Assembly: GCA_030437565.1 (NCBI GenBank)
Contig: CP129291.1
Location: 2,232,001 to 2,296,000, forward strand
Length of the DNA: 64,000 bases
From: Terrilactibacillus sp. S3-3
GTDB taxonomy: Bacteria > Bacillota > Bacilli > Bacillales > Sporolactobacillaceae
Direction of reading: 5' to 3'
Shown: piece after piece, positions 32,411 to 47,294 of the stretch
How positions within the stretch are numbered: position 1 is the stretch's first letter
Layout of the letters: the number at the start of each line of letters is the position of its first letter
Notes under the pieces: generated by a model
Database searches by the model: none
Told to the model about the DNA's origin: nothing
Seen by the model: only the letters and a program-made list of their open reading frames with translations
Position numbers and translations under genes: made by a program

Positions 32411-34131
32411 ATGTCTTTTGACGGCATCGTGACCCGTTCGGTCGTTCACGCCTTGCAGCCCTTCGCCGGCGGGCGTATAGCCAAAATATATCAGCCGACC
32501 GCCACCGATCTTCTGCTCCATCTCCGATCAAGAACCGAGAGAGGCAAGCTGCTGATTTCAATCAATGCTGCTTTCGCCCGCGTGCATTTGACGCAAACGG
32601 CGGAGTTAAATCCAAAAGAACCGCCAATGTTTTGTATGCTGCGCGCAAGCATTTGGAAGGAGCCGTCATTGAATCGATTTCCCAAGTCGGGCTGGAGCGG
32701 ATCGTCCATATCGATCTGAAAACACGAAACGAATTCGGCGACTTGACTGGTAAAAAACTGATCATCGAATTGATGGGACGCCACAGCAATCTTATTTTAG
32801 TTGACAGTGCCTCAGGTATCATTATCGATAGCATGAAGCATTTAACTCCGGCTGTCAACCGTTACCGCACTGTGCTTCCGGGTGAAAAATATGTAGCGCC
32901 CCCTGATCAAGGAAAATTAAATCCGCTCAGAGCGACGGAAAGCGACCTTATTCGCCGGATCGACTGGAACGCCGGCCGGATCGACCGCCAAATCGTTGCG
33001 CTCGTCAGCGGCTTTTCGCCGCTTATCGGTAAAGAAATTCTTTACCGCGCCGGGCTTCCCCGAAAGGAAGCGATCGCCCATGCTTTTCGCGCGATACAGA
33101 CTGCTATTTTAGAAAATGATGATCATCCGAACATTGTCTATCAGCCCAAAGGGAAAGACGAATGCCACGTCATTCCGCTGACCCATCTTGACGGAAAGAC
33201 GGAACAGTTCCGCGACGTTCATAAAATGCTTGATCACTTTTATGCCGTCAAAGCGGAAACGGATACAGTCAAACAAAAAGCGGGTGATTTAAGCCACTTT
33301 ATTAGACTGGAATGGAAGAAAAATGCATCCAAATTAAAGAAGCTGGAAAAGACATTGAAAGATGCCGATAAAGCCGCCGTTTTCCGACTTTACGGCGAGC
33401 TGCTCACAGCGAATATGCATCGGCTGAGAAGGGGCGACAGGTCGGCGAGTGTCGTCAATTATTATGATGAAAACCAGGAAACGCTCACGATTCCGCTTAA
33501 CCCCAATCGCACGCCTTCGGAAAACGCGCAGGCGTATTTTAAAAAATACAATAAGGCAAAAACAGCCAAAAAAGTGGTCGGCGAACAAATAAGGCTGACT
33601 AAAAATGAAATGGATTACTTCGACGGGCTGATGCAGCAAATGCGCCTCGCTGAAAGACATTGATGAAATTCGCGAAGAACTGGAAGAAGGCGGTTATTTA
33701 AGAAAAAAGGCGGCTTCGCGGCGGAAAAAGAAAAAAAGCGTACCCGAATTAGATCACTTCTATGCTTCGGATGGAACGGTGATTCTCGTCGGCAAAAAAA
33801 CAACAAACAGAATGATTATTTGACGACAAAAGTCGGCAGGAAAGAAGAAATATGGCTGCATACAAAAGACATCCCGGGATCCCATGTCGTCATCCGCTCG
33901 GAAAATCCAACTGAACAGACATTGTCGGAAGCTGCGGCGATCGCCGCTTTCTTCAGTAAATCTCGGCTTGGCAGCCGCGTCCCCGTCGACTATACAAAAA
34001 TTAAGTATGTCAAAAAACCGAATGGCGCGAAACCCGGCTATGTCATTTATACCGATCAAAAGACGCTGTTTGTCACACCGAATGAATCGCTCGTCTTAAA
34101 TTTAAAACAAAAACCGGAACATGCCGAATAA
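32411..34131 (+). CDS. rqcH: Ribosome quality control protein RqcH (NEMF/FbpA family, frameshifted)
   Basis: Binds stalled 50S subunits and recruits tRNA-Ala to add C-terminal Ala tails. [29 protein letters not shown] follows AAGGA. The NFACT-N domain is seen through [18 protein letters not shown] and [16 protein letters not shown], then the coiled coil, then the NFACT-R domain with [18 protein letters not shown]. Breaks are near 32630, 33660 and 33800 (eight A). Corrected length is about 573 residues. One of only three plus-strand genes. Confidence 0.94.
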
Positions 34132-34143
34132 GGTTTTTCCAAA

Positions 34144-34192
34144 AAAGGCGTCCTTTCTGCTCTGCGGCAAAGGACGCCTTTTTTTTTTATTT
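34144..34192 (+). terminator. Terminator after rqcH
   Basis: AAGGCGTCCTTT...AAAGGACGCCTT stem followed by a long T tract, 12 bases after the rqcH stop. Confidence 0.9.
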
Positions 34193-34207
34193 TATTTTTT
34201 TGAGTTT

Positions 34208-34291
34208 AAAGTCGCTCCATTTGGGGTTAAAGTCGCCCCATTTGAGGCTGAAGTCGCCCCATTTGGGGTTAAAGTCGCCCCATTTGAGTCC
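34208..34291 (-). repeat. Four 21-bp tandem repeats overlapping the pyrE stop
   Basis: Four head-to-tail units (plus-strand core AAAGTCGCCCCATTTG). On the minus strand each reads CAAATGGGGCGACTT with small changes, followed by TAA or CAG. The first unit encodes the last residues of PyrE (TQMGRL and TAA); the rest lie downstream. Copies differ by a few bases. Confidence 0.9.
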
Positions 34292-34902
34292 AAGCGCCGC
34301 TCGCCGGATCACGATGCCACGCGGCCAATTGCTCCCGCTGCGCCTCCGTCACGGTGCCTTGGTCCACAGCCAAACGAATTAATGTATCAAAATCGGTCAG
34401 CGTCAAGCATTTGACACCTGACTCCGCAAAATTTTCAGCCGCCTGCGGCAATTGATAAGTAAAGATTGCCGCCACGCCGAGCACATCCGCTCCGGCATCA
34501 TTCAGTGCTTTCACCGCCGTCAGCACGCTGCCTCCGGTCGAAATCAAGTCTTCGATCACAACCACTTTCTGTCCCGGCCGGACGATGCCTTCAATCTGTT
34601 TTTTCTTGCCGTGTGACTTTGCCGAACTGCGCACATAGGCCATCGGCAGCCCCATCGCTTCACTAATCAAAGCCGCATGAGGAATGCCGGCAGTCGCCGT
34701 CCCGGCAATCAGTTCTGCCCCCGGATAATTTTCATGAATTAAATCGATAAAACTTTGAACAATGTCTTTTCTAATCTCCGGATAAGCGAGTGTCAGCCGG
34801 TTATCGCAATAAACGGGCGAGACAATGCCCGATGCCCATGTAAAAGGGTCATCCGGACTGAGCACAACGGCGTTGATCGCTAACAAATGTTTGGCGATGC
34901 TT

Positions 34903-34913
<11 letters not shown>
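34269..34913 (-). CDS. pyrE: Orotate phosphoribosyltransferase
   Basis: Makes OMP from orotate and PRPP. Starts [29 protein letters not shown] at 34913, overlapping pyrF by 11 bases. PRPP site [43 protein letters not shown]. 214 residues, intact. Its last codons form the first unit of a 21-bp tandem repeat. Last gene of the pyr operon. Confidence 0.96.
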
Positions 34914-36521
<1,608 letters not shown>

Positions 36522-36528
<7 letters not shown>

Positions 36529-37310
36529 AACTCAACCTCCCCCGCTTTAAAGACGGGGCCGTCGGCGCAGACCCGCCGGTAGCCTTTTTCGTCATTTTTA
36601 TCAACCGTATGGCAAACGCAGGCGAGGCAAGCGCCAATCCCGCATCCCATTCGCTGCTCGAGCGAAAGATAAAGCGGCTTGCCGGCCGCCGCCGTCTCAG
36701 ATGCAACCGCCTTTAACATCGGCATCGGGCCGCAGGCATAGGCCACATCATAATTGTTCATTTTTCGAAGCGCATCGGTCACGAGACCCGCTTCGCCGGC
36801 CGAACCGTCTTCGGTCATCACGATCGCCCTGCCGAGCGTTTCAAAATTTTCTCTGTAAAAAACATCTTTTTTTGAACGAAAGCCGAGAATATGAATGACT
36901 TGGACGCCTTTTTTCAAAAGAGCCCGGGATAATCCGTACAGCGGAGGAACGCCGATGCCGCCGCCAATGAGCACGGCACGGCCCCCCACCGGCACCGCTT
37001 CGACCGGAAAGCCGTTTCCAAGCGGACCGAGTACATCGATCGTTTCGCCGGCCTGAAAAGACGTCAGCTGCTTTGTCCCGACCCCGCCGGCGCGGTAGAG
37101 CATCGTGAGTTCAGACTTTGCTGTGTCAACCGAACAAATGCTGATCGGCCGGCGCAATAGCGGGGCGGGGCCCGGCGTGCGTTCGACTCTTAAATGGACA
37201 AATTGTCCAGGCTGGCAGACCGCGGCCGCCAATTTTCCCTGCACCTTCAGCTCAAAAATGGCATCGGCAATTTGCCGCTGGCTGACAACACTCATCATTT
37301 CACTTTTCAT
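36522..37310 (-). CDS. pyrK: Dihydroorotate dehydrogenase electron transfer subunit PyrK
   Basis: FAD and 2Fe-2S subunit that passes electrons from PyrD to NAD. Intact 262 residues. FAD motif [14 protein letters not shown] site [16 protein letters not shown]; cluster Cys in [14 protein letters not shown] and RRVCADG. The start overlaps the carB stop by 11 bases with the same ATGAAAAGTGA junction seen at pyrF/pyrE. Confidence 0.96.
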
Positions 37311-40300
37311 CGAAGGGCCTCCGCTTCTTTTTTTTGGCGTGAGGGACCTGAACAGGCGCCTCGCCGCCCAGCATCGGCGGCATGCATTCAGTGCGGAAAG
37401 CGAGCGATTCCAGCACGGTCAGCAAGGCTTCCGCCGTGTCAAGCGATGTCAGGCAAACAACTCCGTTTTCCACCGATTCACGGCGGATTCTGAAACCGTC
37501 CCTTGCCGGCCTTTTCCCTTTCGTTAATGTGTTGACAACAAATTGAGCACCGCCATGGCGAATCACATCCAAGAGATTAGGGGCCTCGCCGCCGATTTTA
37601 TTGACCGTCGTCACCGGCAAATGCCTGCTTAATCATTTTCGCCGTGCCTTCAGTTGCTAAAATATTATAGCCAATGTCATAAAACCGCTTCACAAGCGCA
37701 AGCGCCTCTTCTTTGTCCTTATCGGCGATCGTGAACAGCACGGAACCATGCGAAGGAATCGTCATGCCGCTCGCCAGCAGCCCTTTATACAATGCCTTTT
37801 CCAGCGTCACGTCCTGCCCCATCACTTCGCCGGTCGATTTCATTTCCGGACCGAGTGTCACGTCGACGCGGCGCAGTTTGGCAAATGAAAAGACTGGGAC
37901 TTTGACAAAGACCCCTTGTTTCGGTTCAGGGTGAATGCCCGTTTCATACTTCAATGAGCTTAGACGCGCTCCCAAAATCACTTGAGTCGCGACTTTTGCC
38001 ATCGGTATGCCGGTAATTTTGCTTAAAAACGGGACTGTCCGGCTGGAACGCGGATTGACTTCAATAACATAAACGCCGCCTTCATGGATCACGAACTGGA
38101 TATTCAAGAGACCGACAATGCCGAGCCCTCTTGCCAGTTTGATCGTTGTTTCAACAATTTCTGCTTTCAATGCTTCACTTAATGTCTGCGGCGGATAGAC
38201 GGCGATCGAGTCGCCCGAGTGAACGCCGGCTCTTTCAATGTGTTCCATAATCCCCGGAATATAAACGTCTTCGCCATCTGAGATCGCATCAACTTCCAGT
38301 TCCGTACCAACGAGATAACGGTCGACGAGCACCGGATGATTAGGGTTGATTTTGACCGCGCTGGACATGTAATGGACGAGTTCTTCCTCGTGGTAGACGA
38401 TTTCCATTGCCCGTCCCCCCAGGACATAGGACGGCCGGACAAGCACCGGATAGCCGAGCGATCTTGCAATAGCGAGCGCCTCATCGGTTGACAGCGCCGT
38501 TTTTCCGGCAGGCCGGTCAATATGCAGCTTCAACAACAGCTGTTCAAAACGGTCGCGATCTTCTGCCTGATCCATCGCATCGAGCGACGTTCCGAGAATC
38601 TTTACGCCGCGCGCCGCGAGCTCTGAGGCTAAATTAATCGCCGTCTGGCCGCCGAATTGCACGACGACACCTTTAGGTTTTTCAAGGTCGATCACATGCA
38701 TGACATCTTCTATTGTCAGCGGTTCGACATACAGTTTATCGGATACGCTGAAGTCGGTAGAAACGGTTTCCGGATTGTTGTTAATCATGATCGCTTCATA
38801 GCCTTGTTCCTTGATTGCCCATACCGCATGGACTGTTGCATAGTCGAATTCAACGCCCTGTCCGATACGAATCGGACCGGATCCGAGAACAACGATACTT
38901 TCTTTATCCGTCACTTCAGACTCGTTTTCTTCTTCATAACTGCTGTAGTAATAAGGCGTTTCGGAAGTGAACTCGCCGGCACAAGTATCCACCATTTTAA
39001 AAACGGGACGAATGCCGCGCGCTTTGCGCCAGTCCGAAACAGCGCGTTCCGTCATTTTCCAGTATGACGCAATCGCCGAGTCGGAAAATCCTCTTCTTTT
39101 TGCTTCCAGTAAAACTTTCATCTCCTCAACATGACTTTTCAGTTTCTTTTCCAGAGAAATGATTGTTTTAATTTTATTTAAGAAAAAGCGGTCAATTTGG
39201 GTGATCTTCCAAATATCTTCCACAGAACAGCCGCGGCGCAGCGCTTCGGCAATGAAAAACAGCCGGCGGTCATCCGCCTTGCCGATATTTTCAAGCAGTT
39301 CGCTGTCCGGCATCTCTTCCGCTTCATCAAGCCATAAATGGCTGGCACCGATTTCGAGCGAACGGATCGCTTTAAGTAGCGATTCTTCAAATGTCCGCCC
39401 GAGTGCGAGCACTTCACCGGTTGCTTTCATTTGCGTGCCGAGCGTCCTCTTGGCGTCATCAAATTTATCGAACGGCCAGCGTGGAATTTTGGTAACAACA
39501 TAGTCCAGCGTCGGTTCAAAGCTCGCATAGGTTGTTCCGGTCACCGCGTTTTTAATTTCATCAAGTTGGTAGCCGGCAGCAATCTTCGCCGCCACTTTGG
39601 CAATTGGATAACCGGTCGTTTGACGCAAGTGCGGATGAACGGCTGACACGGGGATTCACTTCAATGATGTAATATTGATCGCTCCGCGGGTCAAGCGCAA
39701 GCTGAACATTGCAGCCGCCTTCGATTTTCAAAGCGCGGACGATCCGCAAAGAAACGCTGCGGAGGCGCTGCAGATCGCGGTCGCTGAGCGTCTGGCAGGG
39801 TGCCGTCACAATAGAATCGCCGGTATGGATGCCGACCGGGTCGACATTTTCCATGTGACAGACGGCAATCGCACCATCATTATGATCGCGCATCACTTCA
39901 AATTCGATTTCTTTAAACCCGGCGATACTTTTTTCGATTAAAACTTGGTGAACCGGGCTCAGTTTTAAACCATTTTCGGTGATCGTCGTGAGCTCCTCCG
40001 AAGTGTAGGCCAGACCGCCGCCTGTTCCTCCAAGCGTAAACGCCGGACGAATGATCACCGGAAGACCGATTTTTTCAACAAAGTGTTCTGCTTCGGCGAG
40101 GCTGGTCACGATCTCGCTCGCCGGCACAGGCTCACCAAGTTCCATCATTAATTCCCGAAATTTTTCCCGATCTTCTGCTTTGTCGATACTGTCCAGATTT
40201 GTGCCAAGCAGCTGTACGCCAAGTTCATCGAGCACACCGGAACGACTAAGCTGAACGGCAAGATTCAGACCCGTCTGCCCGCCGAGTGTCGCCAACAGTC

Positions 40301-40562
40301 CGTCCGGATGTTCTTTGCGAATGATCTTGCTGACAAATTCAACCGTCAGCGGTTCGATGTAAACACGGTCGGCGATATCCGTATCCGTCATAATGGTCGC
40401 CGGATTGGAATTGACTAAAATGACTTCGTATCCTTCATCTTTCAAAGCCTGGCACGCCTGCGTACCTGAATAATCAAACTCAGCCGCTTGTCCAATAATG
40501 ATCGGGCCCGACCCAATCACGAGAATTTTATGAATGTCCGTCCTCTTAGGCAAATTCGGCAC
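37300..40562 (-). CDS. carB: Carbamoyl-phosphate synthase large chain (frameshifted)
   Basis: Makes carbamoyl phosphate from bicarbonate, ammonia and ATP. Two ATP-grasp halves: [21 protein letters not shown] and [36 protein letters not shown] and [18 protein letters not shown]. The C-terminal MGS-like allosteric domain includes [12 protein letters not shown]. Breaks are near 39640 and 37620. The corrected length of about 1087 residues is slightly longer than the usual 1060-1075. It overlaps carA by 17 bases. Confidence 0.96.
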
Positions 40563-41636
40563 CCTCTTTCATGTTAGTGTTTACCATTTCCAAAAATTGA
40601 TCAAAAAGCGGTTGACTGTCATCCGGTCCCGGTGAAGCTTCGGGATGAAATTGCACGCTGAAAGCGGCATAGCGCTTATGGCGCAGTCCCTCTATGGTTC
40701 CATCGTTAATGGCGATATGCGTAGCTGTGAGTTCCGTACCTTCAAGCGAATTTGCTTCAACTGTGTAGCCATGATTTTGCGAAGTGATCATAAACTTGCC
40801 TGATTGCAAGTCTTTTACAGGATGATTCACACCGCGATGCCCGAATACCATCTTTTCAGTATTGGCTCCGCAGGCAAGGGCAAATAATTGATGTCCGAGA
40901 CAGATGCCGAACAGCGGCACTTTTCCCAGCAATTGTCCGACCGTTTGAATCGCTTCCGGCACATCTTTCGGATTTCCGGGACCGTTGCTGAGTAATATAC
41001 CGTCCGGGTGAAGTTTCATGATATCGGCGGCCGTTGTCCGGTAAGGAACGACAACCACATCGCAGCCGCGCCTGATACATTCACGTAAAATCCCTTTTTT
41101 TGCGCCATAATCGACAAGTACAATCCGCGGGCCGGAACCGGGCGTGACATAGGCTGCCTTCGTCGATACCTGGCTGACTTGATCGGTCGGCAGCGGCCAT
41201 TGTCTCAGTTCGGAAGCCACCGTTTCAGCATCTTTGTCGGCAGAAACAATCCGCCCGCGCAGCGTCCCATGCTCGCGGATGATTTTCGTCAACCTTCTCG
41301 TGTCAATGCCTTCAATGCCGGGAATATCATATTCTGAAAGCCAGTCGTGAATCGTTTTTTCATTTTGCCAATGTGATGGCGTTTTCGCTGCTTCTTTCAC
41401 AATGAGTCCGGAAACCATCGGCGCTTTCGATTCAAAATCCGATCGGTTGATGCCGTAATTGCCAATCAGCGGATAAGTCAATGTGACAATTTGTCCGAAA
41501 TACGAAGGGTCGGTCAGAATTTCCTGATAACCGGTCATCCCTGTATTGAACACCACTTCACCTGTCATCTCGCGTGGACTTCCGAAACTTTCGCCGATAA
41601 ATACCGCGCCATTTTCCAATACCAGCTGTCTTTTCA

Positions 41637-41637
<1 letters not shown>
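40546..41637 (-). CDS. carA: Carbamoyl-phosphate synthase small chain
   Basis: Glutaminase subunit feeding ammonia to CarB. Intact, 363 residues: [18 protein letters not shown], triad Cys in [13 protein letters not shown], His/Glu in [11 protein letters not shown]. It overlaps pyrC by one base (TGATG) and carB by 17. Confidence 0.97.
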
Positions 41638-43825
<2,188 letters not shown>

Positions 43826-43844
43826 TGAAAAGCCCTCCCTAATT

Positions 43845-43960
43845 TAATAAAAACCTCTTTGCCAGATAATCTGACAAAGAGGTTTTTAGGTACATTAATA
43901 CCCGCAAATACCAACCTAATAACGCCCTTTATCAGTCTCTCCGGACTGCCCTTAAAAGGA
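43845..43960 (-). promoter_or_regulatory. PyrR-dependent attenuator between pyrR and pyrB
   Basis: Minus-strand AGTCCGGAGAGACT (43947-43934) is the PyrR-binding loop of the anti-antiterminator. Downstream, AACCTCTTTG...CAAAGAGG followed by TTTTT (43888-43849) is the terminator. UMP-bound PyrR favours termination before pyrB. In B. subtilis pyrP sits at this position; here it is absent. Confidence 0.9.
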
Positions 43961-43998
43961 TGTTGCCTGGATTTTCACTTTTTCATTCATAACCTGCA

Positions 43999-44550
<552 letters not shown>

Positions 44551-44648
44551 TCACCTACTCATTCAGCTAATGAAGAAAACCGGCGAACGGAATGATATCT
44601 GCACGTAAAAACTACTATCGGTCGCGCGGCACCTCCGCTATGAAAGCA

Positions 44649-44735
44649 TAAAAAAAAACTTGCCAAAAGGGCAAGAGATTGTTGTTTCGCCAAAAAAGGC
44701 TTCCAATCATCACCCTTCTCAGTCTCACGGAACCG
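44649..44735 (-). promoter_or_regulatory. PyrR-dependent attenuator in the pyrR leader
   Basis: TTCCGTGAGACT on the minus strand (44732-44721) matches the PyrR recognition loop. CTTGCC-CTTTT-GGCAAG followed by nine T (44675-44650) is the terminator. This is the leader attenuator, about 105 bases before pyrR. Confidence 0.85.
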
Positions 44736-44782
44736 AATTTAAAAGGAGAATCTTATGATTTGTTTTTGCTGTGAACATTATT

Positions 44783-45717
44783 TCAAAGTTTACCCGTTCT
44801 GTCAATGCCCTGCCGCAAATTTACAAGTAATTGTTCCATATCCTCCGGCAGCGGCGCTTTAAACTGCATCCACTTTCGGGTAAGCGGATGCGTGAACCCC
44901 AGTTCTGCCGCATGCAGCGCCTGACCGGCAATGGGAAGTGTTTTTTTGGGCCCGTATTTTGGATCGCCGGCCAGCGGATGACCGATATAAGCCATGTGGA
45001 CCCGAATCTGATGAGTGCGTCCTGTTTCCAGCCGGCAATGAATAAACGTGTAATGAGCAAAACGCTCGATCACTTTAAAATGCGTCACGGCTTCTTTGCT
45101 GTTGTTGCGGCTGTCACCGCCATCTTTTTTCGGTCTTTTTCATCCCGGCCAATCGGCGCATCGATCGTTCCCGCGTCCTTTTCAAGCACGCCGTGGACAA
45201 TGGCCTGGTAAAGCCGGTGAGTCGTCTTATCTTTAAGCTGGCGGGCAAGCGAGCGGTGGGCTTCATCCGTTTTTGCCGCCATCAAGAGGCCCGACGTATC
45301 TTTGTCAATTCGATGAACGATCCCGGGCCTGAGGACGCCATTTATCCCCGACAGGTCGCGGCAGTGATAAAGAAGCGCATTGACAAGCGTTTCTGACATA
45401 TGACCCGGCGCCGGGTGAACGACCATGCCTCGCGGTTTATTGACAACAATCACCGCCTCATCTTCATAAACAATATCCAAAGGAATGTCTTCCGGCATGA
45501 CATCAAGCGGCTCAGGATCGGGCATACAGATCTCGACATGATCTCCGGAAGTCACGCGATAATTGGGCTTGACCGCCTTCCCGCCCACCGTCACAGAGCC
45601 CTCTTTAATCAATTGCTGAATCCGGCTGCGCGATTCATCAGGCAGGAGACTCGCGATCCATTTGTCAATCCGTTCTCCAGCCCGCCTTTCGTCAGCTATC
45701 CGCTTTATCCTTTCCAT
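44783..45717 (-). CDS. rluD: 23S rRNA pseudouridine synthase RluD family (frameshifted)
   Basis: S4 domain at the start ([32 protein letters not shown]), catalytic motif [19 protein letters not shown] with Asp, then [24 protein letters not shown]. One break near 45085 (ATTAKKP to [13 protein letters not shown]). About 311 residues. Matches B. subtilis ylyB position between lspA and pyrR. Confidence 0.94.
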
Positions 45718-46177
45718 TTCTTTTCTCCTTTTTACCTTCTCTTAATAAATAGATGATGATCAAGATGACGCCGACAAACAATGAAGAATCGGCTAAATTA
45801 AACACAGGGTAATTATAACGAATGATATAGACATGAATGAAATCCACCACTTCGCCCCTGAACAGACGGTCGGCAAAATTTCCTAGCGTGCCGCCGATCA
45901 CGAGTCCCAGAGCCATGCCGAGAAGCGGATCTTTGCGCCGATTTTTTTTGCATATAATAAATCACAATCACCAGAACAACGGCTGTGATCACAAAAAAGA
46001 ACCAAAATTGCCCTTCGAGAATATTCCAGGCGGCACCGGTATTTCTCATCGATGTAAGGTATAAAACATGCGGAATGATAGCGACGCTCTGCCCGACTGA
46101 CATGCTGCTCACAACAATCCATTTTGTCAGCTGATCGAAAAAAAAGGATAATCAGCGCTAAAAAAATAATAAATCAA
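45692..46177 (-). CDS. lspA: Lipoprotein signal peptidase LspA (frameshifted)
   Basis: Membrane aspartyl protease that removes lipoprotein signal peptides. A TTG start at 46177 gives [21 protein letters not shown] after T runs near 46140. [28 protein letters not shown] and [11 protein letters not shown] contain the two catalytic Asp. A second break is at 45943 (T run). About 160 residues with four membrane segments. Start choice is tentative. Confidence 0.92.
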
Positions 46178-46323
46178 ATGTTTCCCCAACCTTTCTTCGC
46201 CTGATTGTCATGCATTCTTTCTGTATTTTAACTGATCCGGACAAATGCCGGATGATCATTTTCTTAAAGGGGCTGTCATCCCGTTTAAAAATTGCGAGTA
46301 CACAGCCGCCAAACTTATGTATC

Positions 46324-46364
46324 AAGAGCGGGATCCGCTTTTCGGATTCCCGCTCATCTGACTT
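46324..46364 (-). terminator. Hairpin after the DksA-like gene
   Basis: GAGCGGGAATCCG-AAAA-GCGGATCCCGCTC on the minus strand, 8 bases after the corrected stop. The T tract is weak. Confidence 0.5.
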
Positions 46365-47039
46365 TTAGATCAAGCTGTTTTCATTTGCATCCATTAATTT
46401 TTCGTATTGGCCGTTTCTAAAAAACATGACCTCTTCACTGCCCTGAAAACCTTCGATTCCGGTTGCACCGATACCTTCAACAGCCAGCCTCCACGCAGCC
46501 CAGTTCCGCTTCGGAATCTATAAAAGGCGCGTCGTCATAGGTCAGATCCTGATCGTTGAACATCGTCACGATATCAAAAGCATTTTGTTCATCAAAACCG
46601 CTGTCCTGGTAATGGTAATCCCGGATGTTTCGAGGTCGGCTAAAACAGACTCTTCAATCGGCCGGCGTTTATGATCTTTTTGCCGCCGGGCATTCTTCAC
46701 CGTCGTCCGGGCCGTCGGCATCGCTTCCAGCCGTTCATACGGGATTCTTTCACCCGTCTTCTCATCAAGACCATAAGTCCCTTGTTCCATTTTAACCAAA
46801 GCCGCAGCAATATCTTCCAATTCATTTTGATTAAGCCGCTTTAGGACAAGATCTTTTTCCCGCTCATACAGCTGGGTGCCGGAATCGGCCGGATGGTTGT
46901 CGTAACTGGATAATTCACCTGAAGCAATATTGGCGCCATTCGGCATTTCCTCCGCAAATTCCTCATTTAATTGCAGATTCTTTTCAATTTCTTGTTTGCG
47001 CTTCAAGAGTTGCTCCCTAATTTTGCGATATGACTGCAT
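46365..47039 (-). CDS. DksA/TraR-family protein YlyA/YteA-like (frameshifted)
   Basis: Firmicute DksA-like protein of the YteA/YlyA group. MQSYRKIREQLLKRKQEIEKNLQ at 47039 follows GGGGGAG. PNGANIASGELSSYDNHPADSG and REKDLVLKRL form the coiled coil. ALVKMEQGTYGLDEKTGERIPYERLEAMPTA lacks the four zinc-finger Cys, as in this subgroup. Breaks near 46605 and 46510; the corrected end reads GFQGSEEVMFFRNGQYEKL and finishes with ENSLI, TAA at 46365. The position before lspA matches B. subtilis ylyA, a sporulation-linked gene. Confidence 0.82.
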
Positions 47040-47294
47040 AAATACTCCCCCTTTGCCACTCGCAAACTTAGTGTGAAGCAAAAAGAGAGTATTTAGACGC
47101 TGTAACTTTTGGTCTTGCAAAAAACACGGTACCGTTCAAAAAGGAAAGCAGGCTGCTTTAGCCGTTTGCGGCCGTTACGGCTGCCGGGCGCGCTATCGCC
47201 GAATTTCCGCACATACCCGTATTTCTTATTTCGGAACCGGCTTCTTACCTGCCGTTTCCTTATTTTACCGTTTTACTACTAAGTGTGGAAAAAA

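Noticed and set aside
34121..34414. Plus-strand protein with KVAPFGV heptad repeats
   Set aside because: The repeat is explained by tandem units over the pyrE end on the other strand; the ORF has no ribosome site and crosses the rqcH terminator.
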